A stretch of 37,869 nt of DNA, from assembly GCA_016177915.1 (NCBI GenBank), contig JACOUI010000186.1:1-37869 (forward strand). Direction: 5' to 3'. Both the position numbers and the translations under genes were made by a program. The stretch is from Planctomycetia bacterium (GTDB lineage: Bacteria; Planctomycetota; Planctomycetia; Pirellulales; S012-138). Below, piece by piece: positions 6,058-13,977 of this stretch. Below the pieces are notes generated by a model. That model had not been told where the DNA came from. It saw nothing but the letters and a program-made list of their open reading frames with translations, and did not search any database. Positions within the stretch are counted from its first letter, which is position 1, and every line of letters starts with the position of its first letter.

Positions 6058-8106
6058 ATGCTCGTCTCCTGGAACTGGCTCAAGGAATACGTGGTTCTCG
6101 ATATGCCCGTCGAGGCGCTCACGACGCGCCTCATGATGGCGGGCTTCAACCACGAAGGCACTTCCGACGTCGAAGGCGACATCGCCATCGACCTGGAGGT
6201 GACCAGCAACCGGCCCGACGCCCTGGGGCACCTGGGCGTGGCGCGGGAGATCGCGGTCCTCTACGACCGGCCGCTGAAGATGCCGCTGGCCCGGCCGGCC
6301 GAGGGGAAGACGCCCGTCGAGAAGCTCACCAGCGTCGCTGTCGAGTGCCCCGACCTTTGCCCGCGGTACACGGCCCGCGTCATCCGCGGCGCGAAGATCG
6401 GCGCGAGCCCCGCCTGGCTGCGGCGGCGCCTGGCCACACTCGGGCTCAAGTCGATCAACAACGTCGTGGACGTGACGAACTACGTGATGATGGAGTGCGG
6501 CCAGCCGCTGCACGCCTTCGACCTGAACCTGTTGCGCGAGAAGCGGATCGTCGTCCGGGAGCCGAAGCGCGGCGAAAAGCTCGTGGCCATCGACCACAAG
6601 ACGTACGAGCTGGAGCCGGGCATGTGCGTCATCGCCGACGCGGAGCGCGCGGTCGGCCTGGGCGGCGTGATGGGCGGCGCCGACAGCGAAATCTCCGACA
6701 AGACGACCGACCTGCTCATCGAATCGGCCCAGTTCGCGCCAGTATCGATCCGCAACACCGCCCGGCGGCTGAAGCTGCACAGCCCCTCGTCGCACCGGTT
6801 CGAGCGCGGCCTTGACCCTGAGGGCATCGAGTGGGCCAGCCGCCGCTGCTGCGAGCTGATCTTGCAGGTGGCGGGCGGCGAACTGGCCGCGGGCGTGATC
6901 GACGTCGGCCAGAAACCGAAGGCCCGCGAAGGGATTGTCTTCCGGCACGCCCAGCTCAAGCGCATGTTGGGGATCGACGTGGACCCGGCCGAGGTCGTCC
7001 GCATCCTGGAGGCCCTGGGCAACCGCGTGAATCGCCTCGACGCTGGAAGGCTGGAAGTCGTGCCGCCAAGCTGGCGGGCCGATTTGGAGCGCGAGATCGA
7101 CCTCGTGGAAGAAGTCGCCCGCATCCACGGCTACGAAAAAATCCCCGAGGACGTGCAGGTGCCGATGGCGGCCAGCAGCAAGAGCGACGAAGAGCGGCTG
7201 ATCGGCAAAATCCGCCGCGCGATGACGGCCGCGGGCTACAACGAGGCGATGACGCTTTCGGCCGTCACGCCGGCCCTGTCCGACGCCTTCAGCCCCTGGA
7301 CGGGCCGCCCGCCGCTCGTGGCCCAGACCCCTGTCATCGAGAACGCCGACACGCTCCGCCGCAGCCTCGTGCCCAGCTTGCTCGCCGCGCGGCAGACGAA
7401 CGAGTCGCTAGGCAACGGGCGGATCGAGCTTTTCGAGATGGCCCGCGTTTATCTGCCGCAGGAGCGTTTTGCGTCGGCGTCGAATGGCGCCCTGCCGGGC
7501 GAGGAGTTGATGCTGTCGCTCACGAGCGGGGGCGACTTCTTTGCCGTCAAGGGGGCGATTGAAGCGCTGGTCGAGGCGCTCAATCCCGCCGCCCGGCTCG
7601 AAGCCCGCGACGTGCCAAGCGAGCTGGCGCCCGCCTGCGGCCTGCTTTCGCCGCGCCGGGCGGCGCTCTATCTGGAGGGCGAGCTTCTGGGACTCGTGGG
7701 CGAAGTTTCCGCCGACGGCCTTTCGCGCTTCGACCTGCGGAACGCGACGACCGTGGCGGAGCTGAAAGTCGCCGTGCTCCTGAAGTTCGCCCAGGTCGTG
7801 ACGAAATACCAGAAGCCGCCGGAATTCCCGGCCATGGTTTACGACGTGAACCTGAAAGTCGGCGAGCCGGTCCGCTGGTCGGCCATCGAGAAAATCGTCC
7901 GCCAGCACGGCGGAAAGCACCTGGCCGGCGTCCGCTTCCAGGAGACCTACCGCAGCCAGAAGCTGGTCGAAGAGGGCAAGAAGAAAATCCTCTTCCAGAT
8001 CAGCTTCCGCAGCCCGGCAGGCACGCTCACGCACGAGCAGGTGAACCAGGACCACGCGCGGATTGTGGAGAAATGCGGGAAGGAACTGGGGGCGGAGCTG
8101 GGCTAA
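6058..8106 (+). CDS. pheT: Phenylalanyl-tRNA synthetase beta subunit lacking the EMAP tRNA-binding domain
   Basis: PheT is the editing and tRNA-binding chain of phenylalanyl-tRNA synthetase. The protein has 682 residues, against about 790-800 in most bacteria. The start (SWNWLKEYV, RLMMAGFNHEG) is normal, but residue ~40 goes straight to IAIDLEVTSNRPDALGHLGVAREIAV. The ~110-residue OB-fold (EMAP-type tRNA-binding) domain that usually lies between is absent. The B3/B4 editing domain (LKSINNVVDVTNYVM, GQPLHAFDL), the B5 domain, the class II-like core with ELFEMARVYLP, and the C-terminal ferredoxin-like anticodon-binding domain (EFPAMVYDVNLKVGE, about residues 590-682) are present. The reading frame is clean, so this looks like an evolved short form rather than a damaged gene. 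Confidence 0.95.
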   Translation: MLVSWNWLKEYVVLDMPVEALTTRLMMAGFNHEGTSDVEGDIAIDLEVTSNRPDALGHLGVAREIAVLYDRPLKMPLARPAEGKTPVEKLTSVAVECPDLCPRYTARVIRGAKIGASPAWLRRRLATLGLKSINNVVDVTNYVMMECGQPLHAFDLNLLREKRIVVREPKRGEKLVAIDHKTYELEPGMCVIADAERAVGLGGVMGGADSEISDKTTDLLIESAQFAPVSIRNTARRLKLHSPSSHRFERGLDPEGIEWASRRCCELILQVAGGELAAGVIDVGQKPKAREGIVFRHAQLKRMLGIDVDPAEVVRILEALGNRVNRLDAGRLEVVPPSWRADLEREIDLVEEVARIHGYEKIPEDVQVPMAASSKSDEERLIGKIRRAMTAAGYNEAMTLSAVTPALSDAFSPWTGRPPLVAQTPVIENADTLRRSLVPSLLAARQTNESLGNGRIELFEMARVYLPQERFASASNGALPGEELMLSLTSGGDFFAVKGAIEALVEALNPAARLEARDVPSELAPACGLLSPRRAALYLEGELLGLVGEVSADGLSRFDLRNATTVAELKVAVLLKFAQVVTKYQKPPEFPAMVYDVNLKVGEPVRWSAIEKIVRQHGGKHLAGVRFQETYRSQKLVEEGKKKILFQISFRSPAGTLTHEQVNQDHARIVEKCGKELGAELG

Positions 8107-8125
8107 CCGGGTCGAGGAGCGGAAC

Positions 8126-8440
8126 ATGCGACGTCGCAAGAAGGTCGAGGTCTGGGTCGTGATGCACTATGAGATCATGTTCAACGACCACATTGACTGC
8201 CTGCAGTTCCACGTCTCGTCGTCGCTTCGCGCAGCCGAAAAATACGTCGCCGAAGCGGGAGTAATGGCGCATTCTTGGTGGCAGGTTCACCCGCACGTCG
8301 TCGATGCCGAGCCTACGGGTGATTTCGAAGGCGAAGAAGTCCACTATTACAGCCACACAGGAAAGCGGCTGACTCGCGCGCCGGTGAGGCACGCGATCCG
8401 TTACTACCGGCGCTTCATCGCAAAGACAAAAAAGGGCTGA
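8126..8440 (+). CDS. Small hypothetical protein
   Basis: This 104-residue protein of unknown family begins with a basic run (MRRRKKVEVWVVMHYEIMF). It contains alternating hydrophobic strands, a Trp- and His-rich segment (MAHSWWQVHPHVVDAEP), an acidic stretch and a basic tail ending in KTKKG. It has no signal peptide or membrane segment. The ATG at 8126 follows GAGGAGCGGAAC, a good ribosome-binding site, 19 bases after pheT. It is probably cotranscribed with pheT and is followed 22 bases later by the ABC ATPase. Codon usage resembles its neighbours. No function can be assigned. Confidence 0.75.
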   Translation: MRRRKKVEVWVVMHYEIMFNDHIDCLQFHVSSSLRAAEKYVAEAGVMAHSWWQVHPHVVDAEPTGDFEGEEVHYYSHTGKRLTRAPVRHAIRYYRRFIAKTKKG

Positions 8441-8462
8441 TCTCCGCCTTCGAATCCGCGCC

Positions 8463-9968
8463 ATGTCCATCGCCGCCGAAATTATCCCCCTCCTCCAGTG
8501 CCGCGGCATCTCCAAGCGCTTCGGCGGCGAGACGGCCCTCGACAACGTCGATTTTGAGCTTCGCGCCGGCGAGGTCCACGGTCTCGTCGGCAGCAATGGC
8601 GCAGGCAAAAGCACGCTCATGAAAATCCTGGCCGGCGTCCTGCCCGATCACGAAGGCCAGGTATTGCTCGAAGGCCGCCCCGCAAACCTGGCCAGCCCGC
8701 AGGACGCCCTCGCCCAGGGCATCGCCATGGTCTACCAGGAACTTTCGGGCATCGGGCAACTGTCCGTGGCCGAGAACCTCTTCCTGGGCCGCCAGCCGAC
8801 GCAACTGGGTCGCATCGACTGGGGTCGTATGCGCCGCAAGGCCCGCGAGTATCTGGGGGAATTGCAAATCGACGTGGACGTTACCCGCCGGCTCGACACC
8901 TATCCGCTCGTCATCCGGCAGATGGTCGAGATCGCCCGCGGGCTGCACAGCGGGGCGCGAATCCTGATCCTCGACGAGCCGACGAGCGCCCTCAGCCCGC
9001 CCGAAACGCGGCGGTTGTTTCAGCTCATCGACCACCTGCGGTCGCGGCAGGTGGCGATCGTCTACATCAGCCATTTCATCGAGGACGTTTTGGAAATTTG
9101 CGACCGCGTGACGATCCTCCGCGATGGCCGGCGGCTGGAAACCTCGCCGGTCAAAAAACTCACCAAGCAATCCGTCATTCACGCCATGCTGGGGCAGGCA
9201 CTCTCCGAGGAGGAGATGGGCTACACGAAAGGCGCGACGCTGCCGCCGCGGACGGCCGTTCCGCCCCGCCTCGTCGCCCGCGGACTGACGGTGCCCGGCG
9301 TCATGGCCGATGTGAATCTCGAAGTCTCGCCCGGCGAGTGCCTGGGGCTTTATGGTTTCGTTGGGGCTGGACATCAGGAGGCGGCGCACGTGCTCGCTGG
9401 GGCGATGCGAGCGTCGGCCGGAATCGTCGAGGTCGATGGCACGCCCTTGCCGCCGGGCAGCACGTCCGCGGCCGTCCGCCGGGGAGTCGTGCTCGTCGCC
9501 GCCGACCGGCAGCACTCGGTCTTTCACCGCGCGCCGATTTTTCAGAACGTGACGCTGGCGCACCTCCGTTCGGCCGTCGGCCAGTGGCTCACGCGGCGGC
9601 GGGAAATGCGCGTCACGCAGCCGGTGCTCGTGCAGGTCGGCTGCCGCCCGGCCGCGCCGGCGCTCTTGGCGGGCAATCTCTCGGGCGGCAACCAGCAGAA
9701 AGTGGCGCTGGCGAAGTGGCTCTTGGGCGAGGTGAAGGTGCTCGTGCTGGATGAGCCGACGCGGGGGATGGACGTGGGCGCGAAGCACGAGATCATGCAG
9801 CTTGTGGCGCGGCTCAAGCAGCAGGGGGCGGCGGTCGTTTTGGCCTCGGTCGAGCCGGAGTTGCTCCTGGCCTATGCGGACCGGATTGCCGTGATGAGCC
9901 GGGGGCGGATCACGCGGGAATTCTGCGGCTGCGCGGTGGACAAGGCGACGTTGATGCGGCAGGCCTAG
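8463..9968 (+). CDS. Sugar-type ABC transporter ATP-binding protein with two ATPase domains (RbsA/MglA-like)
   Basis: The 501 residues form two fused ABC domains, as in ribose and galactose importers. Domain 1 has Walker A GSNGAGKST (43-51) and Walker B ILILDEPTSALS, but its signature reads YPLVIRQMVEIA instead of LSxGxxQ. Domain 2 has the degenerate Walker A usual for this class (GFVGAGHQE, no Lys) and a good signature LSGGNQQKVALAKWLL (about 406-421) with VLVLDEPTRGMDVGAKHEI. No permease or sugar-binding protein gene lies within several kb, so it is an orphan ATPase here and must pair with components encoded elsewhere. The ATG at 8463 has no clear Shine-Dalgarno sequence. The sugar is unknown. 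Confidence 0.9.
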   Translation: MSIAAEIIPLLQCRGISKRFGGETALDNVDFELRAGEVHGLVGSNGAGKSTLMKILAGVLPDHEGQVLLEGRPANLASPQDALAQGIAMVYQELSGIGQLSVAENLFLGRQPTQLGRIDWGRMRRKAREYLGELQIDVDVTRRLDTYPLVIRQMVEIARGLHSGARILILDEPTSALSPPETRRLFQLIDHLRSRQVAIVYISHFIEDVLEICDRVTILRDGRRLETSPVKKLTKQSVIHAMLGQALSEEEMGYTKGATLPPRTAVPPRLVARGLTVPGVMADVNLEVSPGECLGLYGFVGAGHQEAAHVLAGAMRASAGIVEVDGTPLPPGSTSAAVRRGVVLVAADRQHSVFHRAPIFQNVTLAHLRSAVGQWLTRRREMRVTQPVLVQVGCRPAAPALLAGNLSGGNQQKVALAKWLLGEVKVLVLDEPTRGMDVGAKHEIMQLVARLKQQGAAVVLASVEPELLLAYADRIAVMSRGRITREFCGCAVDKATLMRQA

Positions 9969-10015
9969 CGGTTGGAGTATCGCCTTCAGGCGGCGCGCCG
10001 GAACCGAGGCTAATG

Positions 10016-10450
10016 TCATGGCAGTGGCGGAGCGTCCTTCTTTTGTAATAGCTCGATTCGCTTTGCGTACCAGCGCTCGACGTCCACCTGCTTGAGTTCG
10101 CCGTTTGCGGTCACTTCCAGTCCCGTCAGAACTTCCGCCCAGAGCTTAATTGTCTCGGGCGATCCTTCCATCGGCTGGGTCCCTTTCCAGAGGCGGACTT
10201 CTTTTCCGGCGCCTGTGAGCATCGTTTTTCCGTCGGGGCTGAAGGCCACAACGCTGACGGGGGCATCGTGCCGCAGGTCCGGTCCGAGCTGCAAGCCGTT
10301 CTCCGCGTCCCAAAGACGCGCGGTCCCATCCTTGCAACCGGTTAGGACAAGAGAGCCATCGGTATTGAACGCGGCGGATAGAACCTCGTCCGGGTGTTGC
10401 ATCGCCCTGACCACGGCGGCGTGGACGACCGACTGCTGGGAGCGGGCCAC
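10016..10450 (-). pseudogene. WD40-repeat remnant, C-terminal end of a larger planctomycete WD40 protein
   Basis: The 144-residue frame begins at GTG 10450, only two codons after an in-frame TGA (10454-10456). It contains about one and a half propeller blades: VLSAAFNTDGSLVLTGCKD, GTARLWDAENG, then VVAFSPDGKTMLTGAGKEVRLW. After these comes a tail (KLWAEVLTGLEV, ELKQVDVERWYAKRIELL) resembling the C-termini of planctomycete serine/threonine-kinase-WD40 proteins. A propeller needs seven or so blades, so this cannot fold alone. The 5' part, including any kinase or enzyme domain, is missing, and the DNA upstream holds another gene on the opposite strand. It is most likely a deletion remnant. A short expressed protein cannot be excluded. 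Confidence 0.7.
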
Positions 10451-10558
10451 TGCTCATTTTCGGATTAGCCGCGCCGATGGACGACTTACCGGCGGATCCC
10501 ACGGTGTTTCAGCCTGAAGTTGACATTCTCAGCAAACGTCGGCAATCGTAGTGCGTTC

Positions 10559-10587
10559 TTGCAAAGGCTGATTCCATCGGTAAAATC
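10559..10587 (+). promoter_or_regulatory. Sigma70-type promoter in the 10451-10817 gap
   Basis: TTGCAA (10559-10564) and TAAAAT (10582-10587) are separated by 17 bases. It reads toward the zinc-ribbon gene, leaving a leader of about 220 bases. That leader contains a small hairpin, CAGTG/CACTG at 10643-10658. A second TTGACA at 10520-10525 lacks a matching -10. Nothing else was recognised in the 367 gene-free bases. Confidence 0.5.
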
Positions 10588-10817
10588 ATGGAATTGGGGC
10601 GTCCCTGAACGCTCGCACGCGGTCGAGGCCGCTGGTTGGAGACAGTGCCGAGACACTGCCTAGGGCGCTCCGCGCGGCGCGCCGGGGGCCGTGCGACCGA
10701 GCCCTGATCGTGCGCGAACCGCGCCGCCCCGTTGCCTGTCATTTTTGCTTGCCGAGCCGCAGCCGGCCGCAGGGCCTGCCGGCCCGATTTTGCCGCCGGG
10801 TGGAAGGAGTCGCCGCG

Positions 10818-11024
10818 ATGTCGCAAGTGTTCTACGTTCAAGAGTGTCCAACCTGCGGGCGGCGCCTGGAGGTGCGCGTCGAGCATCTGGGCCGCAAGCT
10901 CGTCTGCCAGCATTGCGGCGGCGAATTCATCGCCCGCGAGGGGCCTCCGCAGGAATCCAACGAGCTGATGCTCCGGGCCGAGCGTCTGCTGACGGAATCG
11001 GCCATTCGGCGGGCGGCGGAATAG
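10818..11024 (+). CDS. Mini zinc-ribbon protein
   Basis: The 68-residue protein has two CxxC knuckles (CPTCGRR and CQHCGGEF, about 20 residues apart) flanking RLEVRVEHLGRKLV, a treble-clef or zinc-ribbon module expected to bind one zinc ion. The C-terminal 30 residues are helical and charged (ELMLRAERLLTESAIRRAAE). AAGGAG lies 8 bases before the ATG at 10818, which fixes this start over the longer frame. Such MJ0042-like ribbons are common at the N-termini of planctomycete membrane and kinase proteins. Here it stands alone. The role is unknown, perhaps protein or nucleic-acid binding. It converges with the DUF4013 genes. Confidence 0.8.
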   Translation: MSQVFYVQECPTCGRRLEVRVEHLGRKLVCQHCGGEFIAREGPPQESNELMLRAERLLTESAIRRAAE

Positions 11025-11088
11025 CACGGCGCTACCTGCGGCCTGCTGCGCCGAAATCAGGTCGCCCGGAATAGGTCGCCGGAATAGG

Positions 11089-11874
11089 TCACGGCCGGTC
11101 CGGCGGCGGGGGATCGGCCTGCGGCGCCGAGCGCTCCGCGGCCGTCTCCGCCAGGCTGGGCACCGGGGGCCCGAAGATCTCCGGCGGCGCCTGGATCGGG
11201 ATCGGTTCGCCGCCGCGCTCGAGGTACACAAGGTAGAGCTGCATCATCAAGTGGTAATACGCGAACGTCGACAACGCCCCGGCGACGAACGCCCCCACGA
11301 TCGCGACCATGCCGCCGGCCATCCCCAGCAACAGGGTCGTCCCGAACCAGAACAAGAGCGCCAGCAGCAGCTCGCCGCGGACCGTCCTGACGAACTTCTT
11401 GACGAACGACCGCTGGAACGCCGATCCAAATTCCTGCTGCAGCGACACCCTCAGCACCATCGGACCCAGGAACACTTGCACCACGAGCAACAGCGCGGTC
11501 GTCGCCAGCGGGGCGGAAACGATGAGGATGATCCAATACGGGCTCTGGCTCTGCACCGTCAAGAACACCGGGACAAGAATACAGACCAAAAGCACCGGCA
11601 GAATCACCACCAGCGCGAGCAGCTCCACGACCAATGCCACGAGAAACGGCCACAGGCCGCGCGACAGGTAATACCCCAGCTTGTGCACGTCGAAGTCGGG
11701 AAGGGGTTCGTCCGGACGCTCGATCTTGCTCTTGATGACGTCGCCGCACCAGCCGTACACGACGATGCTGCCGACGTACGGCACCGCCATCGCCAGGCTG
11801 GTCCAGAGCAGGTTCATCGCCCAGTTCGGGCTTTCAAAGAAGGAAGTGTAGGCCCGCGTGTACTCTAGCTTCAT
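11089..11874 (-). CDS. DUF4013-type multi-pass membrane protein, copy 2 of a tandem pair
   Basis: This is a 261-residue integral membrane protein. It begins with a conserved amphipathic block (YTSFFESPNWAMNLLWT), has about six hydrophobic segments, and ends in the sequence YYHLMMQLYLVYLERGGEP followed by a Pro-rich cytoplasmic-looking tail. The central GPMVLRVSLQQEFGSAF and YLSRGLWPF motifs recur in the upstream paralogue. The family is DUF4013, of unknown function and frequent in planctomycetes and other bacteria. The start at 11874 aligns with the paralogue's YTSF block. It lies 41 bases after the paralogue's stop, so the two are probably one transcript and may form a hetero-oligomer. Confidence 0.85.
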   Translation of the reverse strand: MKLEYTRAYTSFFESPNWAMNLLWTSLAMAVPYVGSIVVYGWCGDVIKSKIERPDEPLPDFDVHKLGYYLSRGLWPFLVALVVELLALVVILPVLLVCILVPVFLTVQSQSPYWIILIVSAPLATTALLLVVQVFLGPMVLRVSLQQEFGSAFQRSFVKKFVRTVRGELLLALLFWFGTTLLLGMAGGMVAIVGAFVAGALSTFAYYHLMMQLYLVYLERGGEPIPIQAPPEIFGPPVPSLAETAAERSAPQADPPPPDRP

Positions 11875-11915
11875 GGAATTCGTCGTCCGGCGGGCGGATG
11901 CAGCGCAAGGCCGGG

Positions 11916-12779
11916 CTACGGAACCGGCGGACCGTCCGGCGCTTCGGGAGGCCGCGGCGTGTCGCCGAGCGAAGTGAAGGGAGGGGCTGCGTACGGATTT
12001 TTCTCGGACGGCGGAAACGCGGAGACCGGCGGAGGCGACGGCTGCGATCCAAAGATCGCCTGCGTCGCCTTGATCGGGATCGGCTCGCCGCCGCGCTCGA
12101 GGTACACGAGGTAAAGCTGGTACATCAGGTGGTAGAAGGCGTAAGTAATGAGCACTGCCACCGGATACAACCCGATGATGAACACCAGCAAACCCGCGAT
12201 TTCCAGCACAAAGGCGGTGGCGTAGAGGAAGACGACGGCCAGGATCAGCTCCTTGCGGACGCGGCCCACAAAGTCGCGCACGTAGGACCATCGCAGGGCG
12301 GCCGCGAAGTCCTGTTGCAACGACGCCCGCAGGACCATCGGCAGCATGTACAGGTAGATCACCACGATCCCGACGAACAGAACCACGAAGGCCAGCGGCA
12401 GGAACGCCAGCGGCCACGCCTGGTTCGTCGCCACCGCGGCGATGATCGGGCCGTAAAAGAGGCACACGAACGGAAAGACGACCACAACGCCGCCGATCGT
12501 TCCCACGAGCAGCCCCACCAGAAACGGCCACAGCCCGCGCTGCAGATAGTCCATCAGCTTGTTCGTGTCGAAGTCTGGCGTGGGCTCGCCGGGCCGTTCG
12601 AGCCGCGATTTGAGGACCTCGCCCAGCCAGCCGTAGAGCACCATCGGCCCGATGATGGGAACGAGCATGCACACGCAGCCGCAAAGCAGGTTCATCCCCC
12701 ATCGAGGCGAATCCATGAACGACGTGTAGGCCGCCAGGTGCCGGATCTTTGTGGGCCCAGGGCTGCTTTCCATGCTCAT
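11916..12779 (-). CDS. DUF4013-type multi-pass membrane protein, copy 1 of a tandem pair
   Basis: The 287-residue paralogue of the next gene shares AAYTSFMDSPRWGMNLL at the N-terminus, PTPDFDTNKLMDYLQRGLWPF, PMVLRASLQQDFAAAL in the centre, and FYHLMYQLYLVYLERGGEP at the end of the membrane part. A Pro/Ser-rich tail of ~40 residues follows. The transmembrane segments themselves have diverged more than these loops, which suggests the loops are the functional part. ATG 12779 is taken as the start. ATG 12773 is equally possible, and the longer open frame back to 12932 is not supported by the paralogue. No Shine-Dalgarno sequence is obvious. Function is unknown. Confidence 0.85.
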   Translation of the reverse strand: MSMESSPGPTKIRHLAAYTSFMDSPRWGMNLLCGCVCMLVPIIGPMVLYGWLGEVLKSRLERPGEPTPDFDTNKLMDYLQRGLWPFLVGLLVGTIGGVVVVFPFVCLFYGPIIAAVATNQAWPLAFLPLAFVVLFVGIVVIYLYMLPMVLRASLQQDFAAALRWSYVRDFVGRVRKELILAVVFLYATAFVLEIAGLLVFIIGLYPVAVLITYAFYHLMYQLYLVYLERGGEPIPIKATQAIFGSQPSPPPVSAFPPSEKNPYAAPPFTSLGDTPRPPEAPDGPPVP

Positions 12780-13021
12780 GGGAATACGCTGCCGGTCGAA
12801 GGGGGATTTCGTGCATCGCGCGCCTTGCTGAATCGTGCCCTCAATCGCCGCGGCAATCAAGAGAGAATGTGCGCAGATCGCCGCCTTCGCAGGGCACTGC
12901 GGCTGGCAAAACGGCTGGCAGCGCCCCGCCACTGGGCCGATAATGGTTGTTCGCCGGGCCGCCTCCGTCCTTGTCCTGCAAACTTCGCCGACCGGGCCGC
13001 CCGCTGAGCAGAAAGGCCGCC

Positions 13022-13699
13022 ATGCTGAAGCGCATCCTCGAGCCGGAAGTCATGGGGACGCCCGAGGAGGCCCTGGCCTACGACCAGATGGACCACGCCG
13101 CGGTCAACCGCGTTTTTGTGGACGACCTCGTGGCCGCCGCCGCAGCGCGGCCGGAAGTGCTCGCGCAGGAAGTCCTCGACCTGGGCACGGGCACGGCGCA
13201 GATTCCCGTCGAGCTTTGCCGCCGCGATCTATCCTACCGCGTGCTGGCGATGGACCTCTCCGTCGCGATGCTCGACGTCGCCCGACTCAACGTCGATGAG
13301 GCGAAGCTGCGCGAGCAGATTCTCCTCTGCCACATTGACGCCAAAGAGCTTCCCTTCGCCGACGGGCGGTTCTCGGCCGTGATCTCCAACAGCATCGTCC
13401 ATCATATTCCCGAGCCGCTGGCCGTTTTCAAGGAGGCGCGGCGCGTGCTGGCCGCCGGCGGACTGTTGTTCCTGCGCGATCTCGTGCGGCCGGAGACGGA
13501 GGAGGAGCTAAAGCGGCTTGTCGACACCTACGCCGCGGGCGCCACCGACCACCAGAGGCAAATGTTCGCCGACTCGCTGCGGGCCGCTTTGACGCTCGAC
13601 GAGCTGCGCGGTCTGGCCCGGCTGGCGGAGATTGCGGCCGACTCGGTGCGGGCAACGAGCGACCGGCATTGGACGCTGTCGTGGTGGAAACCGCGCTAG
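13022..13699 (+). CDS. Class I SAM-dependent methyltransferase
   Basis: The 225-residue protein has a Rossmann-type methyltransferase core: motif I VLDLGTGTAQIPVEL (SAM binding), the acidic strand end VLAMDLSVAMLDVAR, motif II IDAKELPFADGRFSAVIS and post-motif SNSIVHHIPEPLAVFKE. The N-terminal extension (LEPEVMGTPEEALAYDQMDH) is common in UbiE/arsenite-methyltransferase-like proteins. There are no cysteine triplets of an ArsM, so the substrate is unknown. AAAGG precedes the ATG. The gene stands alone, divergent from the DUF4013 pair, with 278 gene-free bases downstream. Confidence 0.88.
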   Translation: MLKRILEPEVMGTPEEALAYDQMDHAAVNRVFVDDLVAAAAARPEVLAQEVLDLGTGTAQIPVELCRRDLSYRVLAMDLSVAMLDVARLNVDEAKLREQILLCHIDAKELPFADGRFSAVISNSIVHHIPEPLAVFKEARRVLAAGGLLFLRDLVRPETEEELKRLVDTYAAGATDHQRQMFADSLRAALTLDELRGLARLAEIAADSVRATSDRHWTLSWWKPR

Positions 13700-13852
13700 A
13701 CGGACCTTGTCAGCGTGCGCGATCCCGGCGCTTTCCGGCGTCGCGTGAAACCAGCGTGCGCGTCGCATCTTCCATCCGGGAAGGAGTTTGGGACGATCGC
13801 GGCCTCCCTCGGCCCCGTCCAACTGCCGCTGCGTAAGCCGTCCGCCTGCGGG

Positions 13853-13858
13853 TATAAT
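13853..13858 (+). promoter_or_regulatory. Perfect -10 hexamer upstream of the LOG-family gene
   Basis: TATAAT preceded by GGG is 120 bases before the next start codon. No convincing -35 lies 16-18 bases upstream. Elsewhere in the 13700-13977 gap I see only a short direct repeat, CAGCGTGCGCG, near 13712 and 13752. Confidence 0.4.
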
Positions 13859-13977
13859 TGATCTGTGACTCTGATTTTCTGCCCCGTCCGTTCGGCCATT
13901 TCCAGCGGCGAGCGTTCTTCCGCCGCCCCAGGCACACGTGCTTCGGCCGACTCGACTGACTTTCGCAAGTTCTTGAA

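Noticed and set aside
8440-8465. TTCGAATCC, resembling a tRNA T-loop
   Set aside because: No acceptor, D or anticodon stems can be built around it. It is the short gap before the ABC ATPase.
12780-12932. N-terminal extension of the first DUF4013 protein
   Set aside because: The paralogue shows that the conserved protein begins near the YTSF block. The extension looks non-coding.
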